Shown here in pieces: positions 1-10,148 of a stretch of 64,000 bases of DNA. How positions within the stretch are numbered: position 1 is the first letter of the stretch; every line of letters begins with the position of its first letter. The notes below the pieces were generated by a model. It saw only the letters and a program-made list of their open reading frames with translations, ran no database searches and had not been told where the DNA came from. Origin of the DNA: Argyresthia goedartella (Eukaryota; Arthropoda; Insecta; Lepidoptera; Argyresthiidae); the NCBI GenBank assembly GCA_949825045.1, contig OX463807.1, positions 36,910,749 through 36,974,748 of the forward strand, in the 5' to 3' direction. A program made the position numbers and the translations under genes.

Positions 1-225
1 GGATTTAGGCAGTTCTCGGCCTACACTAAAAACTATTTACAGATAGTAAACCAGACCAACAGGGCTTAGAATTTACGTTTCTTTTGTTCATACATGACAA
101 CCTAATAAAGAAAGAAAGATGACTATTCAGGGGCATCGCAGCGCTCGCCCCCTCTAGTCTTCACCTAAGCTACCGCAGTGTATGCCCTTGTATTTAGTTT
201 GCAATTCAAGTTTAAACCTGTGAAC
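1..225. other. no gene seen
   Basis: AT-rich sequence with no convincing reading frame, splice site or repeat that I can match elsewhere in the window. It precedes a palindromic MITE-like repeat. Confidence 0.4.
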
Positions 226-239
226 TATTTAACGGTTTT

Positions 240-376
240 AACCGTTAGTTCATCAACTAATGCGTCATATAGTAAGCAGTACGCTACAGTCAACTATCTC
301 TCGATAGTTGACCAACTAACGAGAAAAAAACGTTAGTTATCAACTAACGGTTCTGACAATCTTACGGTGACATATA
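240..376 (+). repeat. MITE-like repeat P, copy 1
   Basis: The stretch starts with AACCGTTAGTT and its inverted partner AACTAACGGTT lies at 342-352, so it can fold back on itself. A second copy with the same order of words lies at 56645-56784. The similarity runs past the inner inverted repeat into a shared tail (ACAATCTTACGGTG). No open reading frame is present. A short non-autonomous DNA element is the simplest reading; it could also be a piece of a longer repeat. Confidence 0.55.
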
Positions 377-985
377 TTTATTACACTATCTATCCAGTCT
401 CCTGTACTGACTGATGAGTAAAGGCCTCCTCTTCATTACGCCATTTATTGCGGTCACTGGCCAATATACGGGCGGGATACACTCTTATTATACCCAGAAG
501 TCTTGGACTTAACAAAACAAATCACAAACAAAGACAAAGAAGTTAAAGTACAAAGGCAAGGATTGAGTTGAGATCCTTGATCATAACAATTAGGTCGGCT
601 AAACACAAATCCATTTAATCAGGCGATATTCCGTGTTGTCGCTTGCCATCTTGCATGTCAGGGTTATAAGCGCTATAAACGAGGTTAAGCTCGCAATTAC
701 GAACGTTGGGTGCCTTCGCCGCACAGTTCAATACGAGCGAACATATATCGAACTAGAATACGTCCTTGAACGCGGGTCATCGAGGGTTTTCTATTTGCGA
801 TGGCATTCCCAAGGATCCCTTGTGACTGCACCTTCACCGAATCCCGTTGAGAGGCCTCGCAATTTTAAACCTAATGCCATGATAATACAATTTAAAACCT
901 TTAACGGGAAAAGGTCAATTCTAGGTGACATTAGCATCATTAGGCTCGAGTGGTACAGATTACAGAGTAGGTACATATTTTTGGG

Positions 986-1214
986 AAATATTAAACTGTA
1001 CATCAATGATACAGATTTGCACAGCAAATATACTGATTTCCACAGCAAATATCAGGGCAAAATACTGCAGTAGCTAAGGTGAAGGGTAAAGGGAGTGAGC
1101 GAAGCGTAATAGGTTTAACATGTAAGAATAAAAAAAATACTTAAAACATAAAAAGTATTTTTTCTGATCCTTTTTTGCTGTGAAAATCTGAATTTTTGTT
1201 GTGCGATTAAATAG
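986..1214. mobile_element. MITE family M1, copy 1
   Basis: Imperfect inverted ends of about 35 bp (TTAAACTGTACATC on the left, GTGCGATTAAAT on the right) include the shared word GATTTGCACAGCAAA and its reverse complement. The interior carries GTGAAGGGTAAAGGG-GTGAGCGAAGCG and a run around AAAAAGTATTTTT that recur in copy 2 (1683-1940). The interior words also recur near 13290 and 37925. No protein is encoded. Non-autonomous DNA transposon is inferred from the inverted ends and copy number. Confidence 0.55.
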
Positions 1215-1682
1215 CCCATATTTTTTACTTCTCCATATATTTTAGTAAGAGCGTCTGCGGTCAATTAGTAGTACGGGGATGTTTATAATAAAGTTTCTAC
1301 CGATTTCTTGTGAAACTGTTTCCTTGTGAACATTGTTCAAAATGTACAGATGATGCGGATCTAACGTGTAGTTCCGTCACAATATTTGCACACCGCGCTA
1401 GAATGATTTAAAATTATTGACGTATTCAACAAATAGAGATAGCGCTGCGCCTTTTCACGGCTTTCACGTATTCATTAGTACGCCTTTATCCCGACAGATC
1501 GAGTGAGGTACGACATGCCCCAGGAGTCCAAGATGGCGTCACTTCCGGTCTCGGCTGCGACCAGCGGGCCGCCGGCACCGAGCCACTTCCGCCGCGACGA
1601 CACAGCCTAATGGTCAGTCCTGAATATTCCAGAACAAAAAATGAGGGTAGAATCTGTTGGTGATCCAAAACCTTCAATTGGG

Positions 1683-1940
1683 AAATATTAAACTGCACAT
1701 CAAAAGTACTGATTTGCACAGCAAATATCCCTTATATTTGCTGCGGTAGCTTAGGTGAAGGGTAAAGCGGGTGAGCGAAGCGAAGCCCTCTTTATCATTC
1801 GTATTAGGTTCAACATGTAGAAAAACAACATATACTTAAAACATAAACTTTAGTACTCATTAAATATTTAAAACATAAAAAGTATTTTTGTTGATCCTTT
1901 TTTGCTGTGCAAATCAGTATTTTTGATGTTCGATTAAATA
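1683..1940. mobile_element. MITE family M1, copy 2
   Basis: The best-preserved copy of the family at 986-1214. The left end ATTAAACTGCACATC and the right end GATGTTCGATTAAAT are inverted, with ACTGATTTGCACAGCAAA repeated in reverse orientation inside both ends. Another half copy is visible near 5165-5225. Confidence 0.6.
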
Positions 1941-2322
1941 CTAGCCCTTTCACTTCACCAATCAATTATTCACGTCCCATACTAAATGAACCCTTTGCTA
2001 ACTCTATACTTTATTGCATATACACATTAATGGACAATTACAAACATAGTTAGTATACAAAGGCGTGCTTATCTCTATATAGAGATTTCTTCCAGCAAAC
2101 CCAGGGCTGACAGGAAAAATTGTTTCATGCGAAGGGATAGACCTATTATGCACAACATAACAAAAAACTAAACATCAGAGTGACTTTAATATATTTATAA
2201 TAAATTACTTAGATATTTACACATATAAATAATTGAGAACCTACATAATAATATAATACCTATAAATACTATATATAAATATCAATAAATACCTATACAA
2301 TATATAAATAAAATATAATCTA

Positions 2323-2700
2323 CTACAGAAGAGCAAGGTAATGTTCCTTCAAACTACTTTTGAAGATGTTAAGAGATGGACTGTCCCTGACGGTGCTGGG
2401 GAGTTTGTTCCAGAGCTTGATAGCCCGGAGTGGGAACCCATGTTCATATGCGACAGTTTTATGTTGCGGTGTTGTGAGCAGCGACCGAGTGTGAGGTCTC
2501 CGAGGCCTATCTGAAGAAAGAAAAGTGAACGAATCACGTAAGAAGCCAGGGTAATGAGGATTATGTAAAATCTTAAAGAGAGTGAAGAGGATGTGGGAAT
2601 CCCGGCGAAGACGGATTGGAAGCCACTTCAGATCCCTGCGATACTGAGAAACAGCTCCTAAAAGCTCCTTACATAACTTTGAAAGCAACAACAGCTTTGT
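2323..2700 (-). pseudogene. LINE reverse transcriptase C-terminal fragment
   Basis: About 120 residues in one open frame match the region after the polymerase domain of jockey/CR1-like LINE ORF2 proteins, with the typical words LKWLPIRLRRDSHILF, PHTRSLLTTPQHKT and AIKLWNKLPSTVRDS. The fragment begins abruptly near 2700, with no endonuclease or polymerase motifs upstream on this strand, and ends in a normal stop at 2323. This is the usual result of a 5'-truncated LINE insertion. An AT-rich 3' tail continues to about 2250. Dead as an element. The clade is not certain from this piece. Confidence 0.75.
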
Positions 2701-2895
2701 AGTTTTCGTATATTTTTCATTAATTCATTGCATATATTATGCATAACATTAAAATTCACATTACAAGCTTAAGGAAAATGCATTCTGACAGTCAATGAAC
2801 TATAATTATATATTATTATTATAGTCTATAATCGGAGACTATGTGTAACTTTGTGGAACAGAATCCATTTCAGACCAACCAGCCGAATTTATTAT

Positions 2896-3300
2896 TGGGT
2901 CTTTTAGGGTTGCATACCCAAAGGGTAAAACGGGACCCTATTACTAAGACTCCGCTGTCCATCCGTCCGTCCGTCCGTCTGTCACCAGGCTGTATCTCAT
3001 GAACTGTGATAGTTAGACCATTTAAATTTTCACAGACGTATTTCTGCTGCTGCTATAACAATAAACAGTAAAAAATAGAATAAAATAATTTATTTATCTG
3101 TAAACCATATACAAACGTATGAATGCACCTGGTTACGTAACCATGTACGTACATTAAGTGTGAAACTAGCCGCACCAAAAACTTTGTAAACAACATTTTG
3201 CTATGTAAAATCCAAACTTTTCACTCCACACTATCCATACCATTACGGTGTTACGGAACCCTTCGTGCGCGACTTCGACTCGCACTTGACCGATTTTTTA
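2896..3300. repeat. dispersed repeat with GGAACCC ends and (TCCG)n
   Basis: The left side carries GGGTAAAACGGGACCCTATTA followed by a CCGTCCGTCCGTCCGTCTGTC run. The right side carries GTTACGGAACCCTTCGTG and GACTCGCACTTGACCGA. From general knowledge, this combination belongs to a very abundant lepidopteran repeat. No coding frame was found. It directly abuts the 45-bp tandem-repeat ORF. Confidence 0.5.
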
Positions 3301-3337
3301 TTTCTAAATATCCAATTTGAGAGTCTATTCCGTTCAC

Positions 3338-4426
3338 TCATGTCATAATGCCTAGTCTTGAATCAATTAAGTGATATACAAATGTGCGTGCAGAATCCAA
3401 AACAATGATGGCTTGATCAAGTGCTAATGTGCGTGTAGAATCCAAAACAATGATGGCTTGATCAAGTGCTAATGTGCGTGTAGAATCCAAAACAATGATG
3501 GCTTGATCAAGTGCTAATGTGCGTGCAGAATCCAAATCAATGATGGCTTGATCAAGTGCTAATGTGCGTGCAGAATCCAAAACAATGATGGCTTGATCAA
3601 GTGCTAATGTGCGTGTAGAATCCAAAACAATGATGGCTTGATCAAGTGCTAATGTGCGTGCAGAATCCAAAACAATGATGGCTTGATCAAGTGCTAATGT
3701 GCGTGTAGAATCCAAAACAATGATGGCTTGATCAAGTGCTAATGTGCGTGCAGAATCCAAAACAATGATGGCTTGATCAAGTGCTAATGTGTGTGCAGAA
3801 TCCAAAACAATGATGGCTTGATCAAGTGCTAATGTGCGTGCAGAATCTAAAACAATGATGGCTTGATCAAGTGCTAATGTGCGTGCAGAATCCAAAACAA
3901 TGATGGCTTGATCAAGTGCTAATGTGCGTGCAGAATCCAAAACAATGATGGCTTGATCAAGTGCTAATGTGCGTGCAGAATCTAAAACAATGATGGCTTG
4001 ATCAAGTGCTAATGTGCGTGCAGAATCCAAAACAATGATGGCTTGATCAAGTGCTAATGCGCGTGCAGAATCTAAAACAATGATGGCTTGATCAAGTGCT
4101 AATGTGCGTGTAGAATCTAAAACAATGATGGCTTGATCAAGTGCTAATGTGCGTGCAGAATCCAAAACAATGATGGCTTGATCAAGTGCTAATGTGCGTG
4201 CAGAATCTAAAACAATGATGGCTTGATCAAGTGCTAATGTGCGTGCAGAATCCAAAACAATGATGGCTTGATCAAGTGCTAATGTGCGTGCAGAATCTAA
4301 AACAATGATGGCTTGATCAAGTGCTAATGTGCGTGCAGAATCCAAAACAATGATGGCTTGATCAAGTGCTAATGCCATTGAGGAATAGACAAAGAAAACA
4401 AATTTCGCAACCCATCGAAGAGTCAT
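3338..4426 (-). CDS. tandem-repeat ORF, possible secreted protein
   Basis: The product is 362 residues and I do not recognise it. Residues 1-18 (MTLRWVAKFVFFVYSSMA) form a basic start plus a hydrophobic core ending in ALA, which looks like a signal peptide. Residues 19-348 are 22 perfect-length copies of a 15-residue unit, LALDQAIIVLDSART. The last 14 residues (FVYHLIDSRLGIMT) are unique. Variation between copies is limited: A/T, R/H, T/A and V/D changes plus one synonymous site, with no stop or frameshift. An initiator-like TCAGTT lies a few bases upstream of the ATG, and an AATAAA lies about 40 bp after the stop. Because the DNA unit is 45 bp, a stop-free frame could persist by chance, so this may be only a minisatellite. 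Expression is untested. Confidence 0.35.
   Translation of the reverse strand: MTLRWVAKFVFFVYSSMALALDQAIIVLDSARTLALDQAIIVLDSARTLALDQAIIVLDSARTLALDQAIIVLDSARTLALDQAIIVLDSARTLALDQAIIVLDSTRTLALDQAIIVLDSARALALDQAIIVLDSARTLALDQAIIVLDSARTLALDQAIIVLDSARTLALDQAIIVLDSARTLALDQAIIVLDSARTLALDQAIIVLDSAHTLALDQAIIVLDSARTLALDQAIIVLDSTRTLALDQAIIVLDSARTLALDQAIIVLDSTRTLALDQAIIVLDSARTLALDQAIIDLDSARTLALDQAIIVLDSTRTLALDQAIIVLDSTRTLALDQAIIVLDSARTFVYHLIDSRLGIMT
3383..4372. repeat. 45-bp minisatellite, 22 copies
   Basis: The unit is 45 bp and contains GTGCTAATGTGCGTG and CAATGATGGCTTGATCAA. It repeats head to tail for 990 bp with no length variation. Differences between copies are single substitutions at about five recurring positions, which points to recent expansion or frequent conversion. 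It fills the central part of the ORF described for 3338-4426. Confidence 0.95.
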
Positions 4427-4768
4427 AGAAAACTGAGCGCACCGCCTAGCAGAGCCACAAATAATATGAAGTAATAACTGTCTCGTTTAATAAAACTTTA
4501 AAAATACAATATTAAAAATAATTTCTACAAACAATAAAAACATATTTCTATTTTTCAACCTTTTTTTGCGTGTAAGTTTTATATAGATAACAGATAACAT
4601 CTTCGATCGAATTTCCATTTAGTCGGAAATAAAGCATCATAAAGGACGATAATGATAGTATAAATATAACAAATAGTCTATATATTTTCTGCGTAAGTTC
4701 TTCTCTAATAAACGACAAGTAAAAATTATCCCACATTTTTACGCCAACTAGGTAGTTTGTGACCAAAA

Positions 4769-5025
4769 TTTACATACAGGCACTTACATTGCTTCTGGCC
4801 CCTCGCTAGGGTACCCTGTGTCGTGGGCACCAGAAACAGCAACTTCTCAAAAATGTCAAGTCAAGTCAAGTCAAAGTACTTTATTACTGTAGATATTTAC
4901 ATATACTTAGCAAACGTCAACATCCAAGAACTTTGATTTTTTTCTTCGTCCCCTGCCGGGATTCCATTCCGGGACCACTCGTTTGGGAGCACAGCCCCTC
5001 GACCGCCACCCCACAGAGGTCGACA
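4769..5025 (-). mobile_element. SINE-A copy split by a LINE tail
   Basis: The body words CATTGCTTCTGGCCCC, CCCTGTGTCGTGGG and CCAGAAACAG are shared with the better copy at 5763-5970. The tRNA-like head at the right (GGGACCACTCG) is degenerate. A LINE 3' end with a (TCAAG)n run and ACTTTATTACTGTAGATATT interrupts it at about 4857-4921. Confidence 0.65.
4857..4921 (-). mobile_element. LINE 3' tail inside a SINE
   Basis: A (TCAAG)n simple repeat is followed by CTTTATTACTGTAGATATTT and CTTAGCAAACGTCAA. The same words open the LINE 3' ends at 6411, 9025 and 60830. Only the last 60 bp are present, so this is an extremely 5'-truncated insertion. Confidence 0.55.
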
Positions 5026-5249
5026 AACCATAGACGCTCGTTCAAGCTTTCAAGGCAGGCAATAGCCGCTTCGTACGAACCTCTCTTTAACAAACATATA
5101 AAGATAAAGATAGTCTTTGTTCCAAATTTGTAAATAATTCAGATATGGAATTTAAATGGCTAGTTTTTAATTTCACATCAAATATAATAATTTGCACAGC
5201 AAAAAAGGATCAGCAAAACACTTTTTATGTTTTAAATATTTTATGTGTA

Positions 5250-5455
5250 CTCAAGTTGCCTGTATCTTGGGCACTAGATAACGATATACCTACTTATATA
5301 GATAAATATTATCCTTAGATAGATAAACAACCATGACTAGGGTACAAACACCCGTCCTCATCAAACAAATATTTGCCCCCACCGGGACTCGGACCCGGGA
5401 CCCTTGGCTTCGTAGGCAGGGTCACTGCCGACTCGGACATTCGGGTCATAAGCAT
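5250..5455 (-). mobile_element. SINE-B copy (tRNA-derived)
   Basis: On the minus strand the head reads ...CCGGGTCCGAGTCCCGGT, a pol III B-box-like element. It is preceded by a tRNA-like stretch and followed by a body ending in simple sequence (TAGATAGATAA). The same family is on the + strand at 36595-36800. It is distinct from SINE-A, which has another body. Confidence 0.65.
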
Positions 5456-5762
5456 GCATTAATTTAACTACTCGAGCCCCAAAGTCTTAAAGTGATTATT
5501 ATTGATATTCTATTATTTGGTAACCAATTTCTGGGTAAAGGCCTTCTCCAGCATTCTCCAGCAAGGCCTGCTTAAACAGATCATAAATTGTAAACGATGG
5601 CTCCCCCTCTTCATCCTGGTTTTGTAAACAGTTGACACGTACTTTACTAATGAATAGGTCATGAAAGGCCATTCATTATGGCTGATAGCTCGTCTTTTAT
5701 AGAAGGGGCTGCTTGATGGAGTGGATCGAGACGAGACTGGTACGGTAATCATAAACATAACA

Positions 5763-5970
5763 TAAACATAAACATTTACAAACAGGCACATACATTGCTT
5801 CTGGTCCCTCACTAGGATACCCTGTGTCGTGGGAAACAGAAACAGTGACCTCACACACATATAAACATCCAAGATCTGGGGGTTTTTTCGCCCCCAGCCG
5901 GGGATCGAACCCGGGACCTCTCGCATGGTAGGCAGAGCTACAACCGCTGTTCTACAGAAGTCGTCATAAT
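5763..5970 (-). mobile_element. SINE-A copy (tRNA-derived), best preserved
   Basis: The complement of a consensus B box (GGTTCGATCCC) lies at about 5901-5912. An A-box-like region and tRNA-like head (GCTCTGCCTACCATGCGAG) precede it on the minus strand, and a unique body and an (AAACAT)n-like tail follow. RNA polymerase III transcription and LINE-dependent movement are known for such elements. Other copies or pieces lie near 4769, 6110, 6999, 8770, 12262, 36012, 49292, 59990 and 63245. Confidence 0.8.
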
Positions 5971-6109
5971 CGTCAAATAAATGAATATTAATTAAATATT
6001 GGAGAACAATCTAACACAAATCAAACTAGCCCATACTAACCTCAACAAGGCTTGTTTTTATTCAGAATTGATGACCAATGAGAAATGTCTCAGCAATGTC
6101 ATAAAATTT

Positions 6110-6262
6110 ACATACAGTAACATACAGTTCTTCTGGCCCCACGCTAGGATACCGTGTGTTGTGGGAACCAGAAAGAGTGACGTCACGAACTTTTTAACCA
6201 TCCAGGAGCTGTTTTTTTTCCCCACGCCGCACCGCCGCCGCCGCCGGTCGTCGAATATCTCA
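6110..6262 (-). mobile_element. SINE-A copy, degenerate
   Basis: It shares TTCTTCTGGCCCCACGCTAGG, ATACCGTGTGTTGTGGG and CCAGAAAGAG with the other SINE-A copies. The tRNA-like head has been replaced by a CCGCCG run near 6230-6245, so promoter function is lost. Confidence 0.6.
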
Positions 6263-6315
6263 TTTTGTTGAATTAAGTTTTTGTTCTGACAGTGATAGAA
6301 AACATCATAAAATAG

Positions 6316-6405
6316 ATGGCATTATAGCGTCACGCCTTTTCTCATACGGGGAGGCAAAGGCACAATTGGGCCCACGTTCAGCTAGTTTGTCAATCTATCT
6401 ATCAA
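6316..6405. repeat. repeat R2 fragment
   Basis: It contains GCGTCACGCC, CATACGGGGAGGCAAAGGCA and related words. They recur around 11925-12110 and 28305-28405, where they are followed by CCATTTTGCGTCACAGGGGG. No reading frame is conserved between copies. Dispersed repeat of unknown class. Confidence 0.45.
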
Positions 6406-6410
6406 AATTT

Positions 6411-6745
6411 CTTAATTACTGTAGTGTATTTACATACACTTAGCAAATGTAATTTTTTGCCTCTTCTCTTCATTGTACCACTGTGGGAGTAGAAGTGCAA
6501 AGAAACTCCCACAGATTGATTTTTAGATCCCTTTTAATAATTGTTTGTGTTTAACTAGTATAAATATTACAATATTGATTATTATAAATAATTACAAAAT
6601 TATAATCAGCGAGTTCTGGGCTGAGTTAGATTAACCCCATACAGTCCGATCATAAGTTAAGTTTTGCAAGTTTGTACATACATATATATCTACCTGGCCC
6701 TCTAATAGTATTCGGCGTAATCTTGAACATTGTAATATTATGGTT
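6411..6745 (-). mobile_element. LINE 3' end (family L)
   Basis: It has the same order of words as the 3' ends at 9025-9310 and 60830-61140: CTGTAG...TTAGCAAA, CCACTGTGGGAGTAGAAG, CTCCCACAGATTGAT, then TAAATAATTACAAAATTAT. The 60830 copy continues into a reverse transcriptase, which identifies the family as a LINE. No coding part remains here. Confidence 0.6.
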
Positions 6746-6998
6746 TTTAATGCCAATTAAAAAAAAAACTCCATTTTGCGTAACATCGCCCATCGCCGTA
6801 GCTATGGAGATCATCGTGAGGCAGACTTCAGATAAATTAATAATAATAAATATAACTAGTTAAAACTACCTTTGTTACCACGTATAAGAAAAGGCGTTAC
6901 GCTATTTTGAGACTAGTATAAGTAGATATTGTACTGAGGGAGTGAGATTCATGCTATGCCAAGAACATAGCAAGCTTTACACCTAATTTATTTTTATT

Positions 6999-7125
6999 TT
7001 TAGAAACACACTGACATTGTTTCTACACTCACACTAGGATACCCTGTGTGAACCAGAAACAGCAGCGTCACACACATACATATAAACCCTAGGGGTAGTT
7101 GTGCTTCCTCCCCTCGAATCCCCTC
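6999..7125 (-). mobile_element. SINE-A copy, partial
   Basis: It shares ACACTAGGATACCCTGTGTG and AACCAGAAACAGCAGCGT with other copies. The whole stretch 6935-7120 is nearly repeated at 8711-8895, on the other side of the duplicated unit Y. Confidence 0.6.
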
Positions 7126-7458
7126 ACATCGAAGTCAAGTTATCCGGTCAGGGGCCAATCCAATCCCAGGTATCCCCAGGGGTACAGTTTGAAAATTCCA
7201 TACGGGCATATATTTTAACCAGGTACGTGCATTAAGATCGTATTTCGTACTTACTAGTATTCTGATCCAAAATTCTTAAATTATTTTATTTATACAAAAT
7301 TATTGAGGGCACATTGTAATACATACCACCTACCATCAGTAAATAATAAAAAAAAAAATACTGACAATCCTGGAAAATCTTGACTTGAAAATCAATTTTG
7401 ACATTATATATCTGACGAGCAATGAAAAAGTTCCACCCACAAAATGCCGACAAATACC

Positions 7459-8358
7459 ATATTCATATTCATATTTTATTGATAATAAGATATTACATGT
7501 CAACAGTATACAATAAACGAAAATAAATTAAATTAGCAGGCATAATGATTATGAATAACATGTCAGGATAGTACAATAATACAATAGTATACACTCACTA
7601 ATAAAAGTCAATAATAAAAGTTATGTCAAAAATAATAATAATGTAAAAATCGCATAATAATAAGAATAATACCACTACAGGTAAAAATTAATAAAAATTA
7701 CATGTCAGAATAAAAAAATAAATAAAAAATAAAATAGGTCACAATTTTATTACAATCATAAGTTAATTAAGTCAGTGGTTAACTTATTCGTCAATAAATT
7801 CTGACACTGAGTAGTATGCTTTGCTGAGGAGGTACTTTTTAACCTTTGTTACAAAGATGTTTAGCATGTTGATGGATTTTATCTCCACTGGTAGCTTATT
7901 AAATAAGGTAGGGCCCCTACCCTTCAATGATTTGCTGGTTTTAGCAAGACGACTGGTCGCACAATACAAGTCATGGGGCCGTCGAGAAGAATACCTACGG
8001 TCTGGGTTCTGGAAGCTTGGGTACTCCGATGGGTTCTGCCTCACATACTTCAGTACTTCCAAGATGTACATAGAGGGGAGTGTGAGAATACCTAGCTTAA
8101 TGAAGAGTTCCCGAGCCGAGGTGTCGTTAGGTACTCCGGCAATTCTACGCACTGCACGCTTCTGAATGAGAAATGGTCTGTCGCGTTCAGCAGCCATTCC
8201 CCACAAGTCTTTACCATACAAAAGTATCGAATGGAAGTAGCCATAGTATGTAGTTAGTAAGTGCTCTCTAGACAGAGTAGGTGAGAGTCTCGATAGTGCA
8301 TAATACGCACTGTTTAATTTTTTGCACAAAGAGTCAATGTGGTGAGTCCACTGCAATC
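7459..8358 (-). mobile_element. 5'-truncated LINE insertion with 6-bp TSD
   Basis: The insertion sits between two AATACC words (7453-7458 and 8359-8364). The empty site is preserved in unit Y copy 2, where AATACC occurs once. The insert contains the C-terminal part of a LINE ORF2 on the minus strand, an AT-rich 3' UTR and a (CATATT)n-like 3' tail at its left end. This is direct evidence of a single retrotransposition event. Confidence 0.9.
7784..8356 (-). pseudogene. LINE ORF2 C-terminal fragment
   Basis: About 190 residues of the region after the reverse transcriptase palm, with WTHHIDSLCKKLNSAYYALS, YYGYFHSILLYGKDLWG, IQKRAVRRIAGV and a C-terminus ending KAYYSVSEFIDE. The frame is open but starts inside the protein, so it is a remnant. 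It is closely related to the fragment at 43812-44411. The antisense piece nested at 26053-26325 ends in a similar YYSVSEYLAE. Confidence 0.85.
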
Positions 8359-8710
8359 AATACCTTAATATCTCCTAAGACACAGAACCTAGCTTCATAA
8401 ATTTAAAAGTACGTTTATAATTGGTAATATTCTGATGCGCTGTTATATGTACTTCAATATTGCAGTCGGCGTCATTAAGCTAGCCTTTCCCGTTTAGGAG
8501 TAATTTGGTGCTATGTCACTGGAACTTTTTCATTGCTCGTCAGTGTATAATGCTGTGCCATTGAAATTAAAAAATGACTTGAATTCACAAAGTTTTTGTG
8601 TAAAATTATTTTTTGATATGATTTGTACTATCACGAACTTTGGCTGGACAAAATGTATGCCAGTTTGGAATTTTCACGCTTTCAGCATGTTCTTGTCTAA
8701 TGCCGGACAC

Positions 8711-8965
8711 TGTGTACTGAGGGAGTGAGATTCATGCTATGCCAAGAACATAGCAAGCTTTTCACCTAATTTATTTTTGTTTTTAGAAACACACTGAAAT
8801 TGTTTCTACACTCACACTAGGATACCCTGTGTGAACCAGAAACAGCAGCGTACATATAAACCCTAGGGGTAGTTGTGCTTCCTCCCCTGCTGGGATTCAA
8901 ACCTAGGACCACTCGCTTGGAATACAGAGCCTCGAAACGCAATGCCGCAGAGGTCCTCATACAAT
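8711..8965 (-). repeat. direct repeat of 6935-7120 with SINE-A copy
   Basis: TGTACTGAGGGAGTGAGATT and the following 180 bp repeat the sequence at about 6935-7120. This copy continues into a SINE-A head (complement of CAGGTTTGAATCCC near 8893-8907). The arrangement is repeat X, unit Y, repeat X. It suggests tandem duplication or unequal exchange around the SINE. Confidence 0.6.
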
Positions 8966-9024
8966 AGTGAGATGCATCAGTATGCTAAGAAATTCGGCCA
9001 TGGTCTTAGCGTTTGTGGCCCAAT

Positions 9025-9310
9025 CTTAAAGTCAAAGTCAAAGTCAAAATACTTTATTTCTGTAGATATTTACATATACTTAGCAAACGTCAATTTTTCC
9101 TTGTCTCTACATTGGACCACTGTGGGAGAAGAAGGGCGTAGAAATTCCCACAGATTGATATTTAGATCTCTTTTAAAAATAAGTTGTGTTTAACTATTAC
9201 AAATATGAAAAACTTAATTATTATGATTAATAAGCAGGAATAAATAATTACAAAATTATTAACAGCAAGGCCTGTGTTGAGCTATATTAACCCCTTACTA
9301 CAGCATTGTA
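9025..9310 (-). mobile_element. LINE 3' end (family L)
   Basis: The (AAAGTC)n tail is followed by AAATACTTTATTTCTGTAG and CCACTGTGGGAGAAGAAGGG, then CAGATTGATATTTAGATC. This is the same layout as 6411-6745 and 60830-61140. Only non-coding 3' sequence is left. Confidence 0.6.
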
Positions 9311-10148
9311 AGTGTATATCGTAATATACTGTAACATTAACCGTTGGAGACCTGGACCTTGATATGAGGAATCGCAATTTCGAACCTCTTGCCTTGGTAA
9401 TAAAATTCAGAAACTATAAGGGAAAATGTGTTTTAGAAGATCCCCGCAACCGAAAGGTTGAAGGCTGAACAGTTAGCAGTAAAGTACAGTAAATAACTTA
9501 TTGAGGGGTTCCGTACTTGATATGGTAATCTTCAAGTAATATGTTATGAACTACATTTGGCTGGCTGGCTGAGTTTTTATAGTTTTATAAAAGCCTGCGG
9601 CTCAAGAAACCCAGTAGTTTTCCTTAAAATATATAACTTACAATATTTCTTAATGAAAACAAAAATAAAAACAATCAAAGTGAAATTTAAATAAATTACT
9701 AATCATATTAAATATATAGGAGATAATTCAGTACCAACTTCTCATCAAAATATCCAAATATCGTTTGCATACCTTTGTAAGTTTATATCGTGTGAAGTTA
9801 AAATTACATAATTAAGACCAAATATAAACCATGATACGCAAATAGAGTTTCTTATTTAATTTTTTTTAAGTATTTGAAATAACATCGTCTTGCTTGATGT
9901 TTTCAATTATTGTACCCCCCTACTTATCACCTTTGACCTATAATATAGTAGTTATCACCTTTGAATCATCATCGCGAGCTTATTTCCGTTTACTGCTGTG
10001 TATCAGAGTCAGAGTCAGAGTCATTTTTTTATTGAATATAAATAAATAAATTATCTTATTCAACGTCAATATTATACTTACTTAATAACTACAATTCAAT
10101 TTTTTTTATATAAAAAATCGATATAAATCTCCTCCTTTTTGTGCACAG
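9311..10148. other. no gene seen; simple-sequence tail
   Basis: AT-rich. A (CAGAGT)n run followed by ATTTTTTTATTGAATATAAAT near 10008-10045 looks like another LINE or SINE 3' tail. Sequence around 9360-9430 (GAATCGCAATTTCGAACC, ATAAAATTCAGAAACTATAA) is weakly similar to 850-920 and, reversed, to 38040-38120. No gene is supported. Confidence 0.4.

Larger units (their letters stand above)
7130..8710. repeat. duplicated unit Y, copy 1 (with LINE insertion)
   Basis: Starts CGAAGTCAAGTTATCCGG and ends TTGTCTAATGCCGGACAC. The same unit, uninterrupted, lies at 10149-10809 with only scattered substitutions and small indels. In copy 1 it is split at 7458/8365 by a LINE. No reading frame is conserved. 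The class of unit Y is unknown; no clear terminal inverted repeats were seen. Confidence 0.85.

Noticed and set aside
633..1073. 146-residue + strand ORF
   Set aside because: It runs into MITE M1 and dispersed repeat sequence and has no domain, splice or promoter support.
3383..4372. CRISPR array
   Set aside because: The 45-bp units are contiguous identical repeats without unique spacers, in a eukaryotic context.
4548..4766. 72-residue minus ORF with a hydrophobic segment (LFVIFILSLSSFMMLYF)
   Set aside because: No recognisable family and the AT-rich composition alone can give such a frame. Kept only as a remote possibility of an exon.
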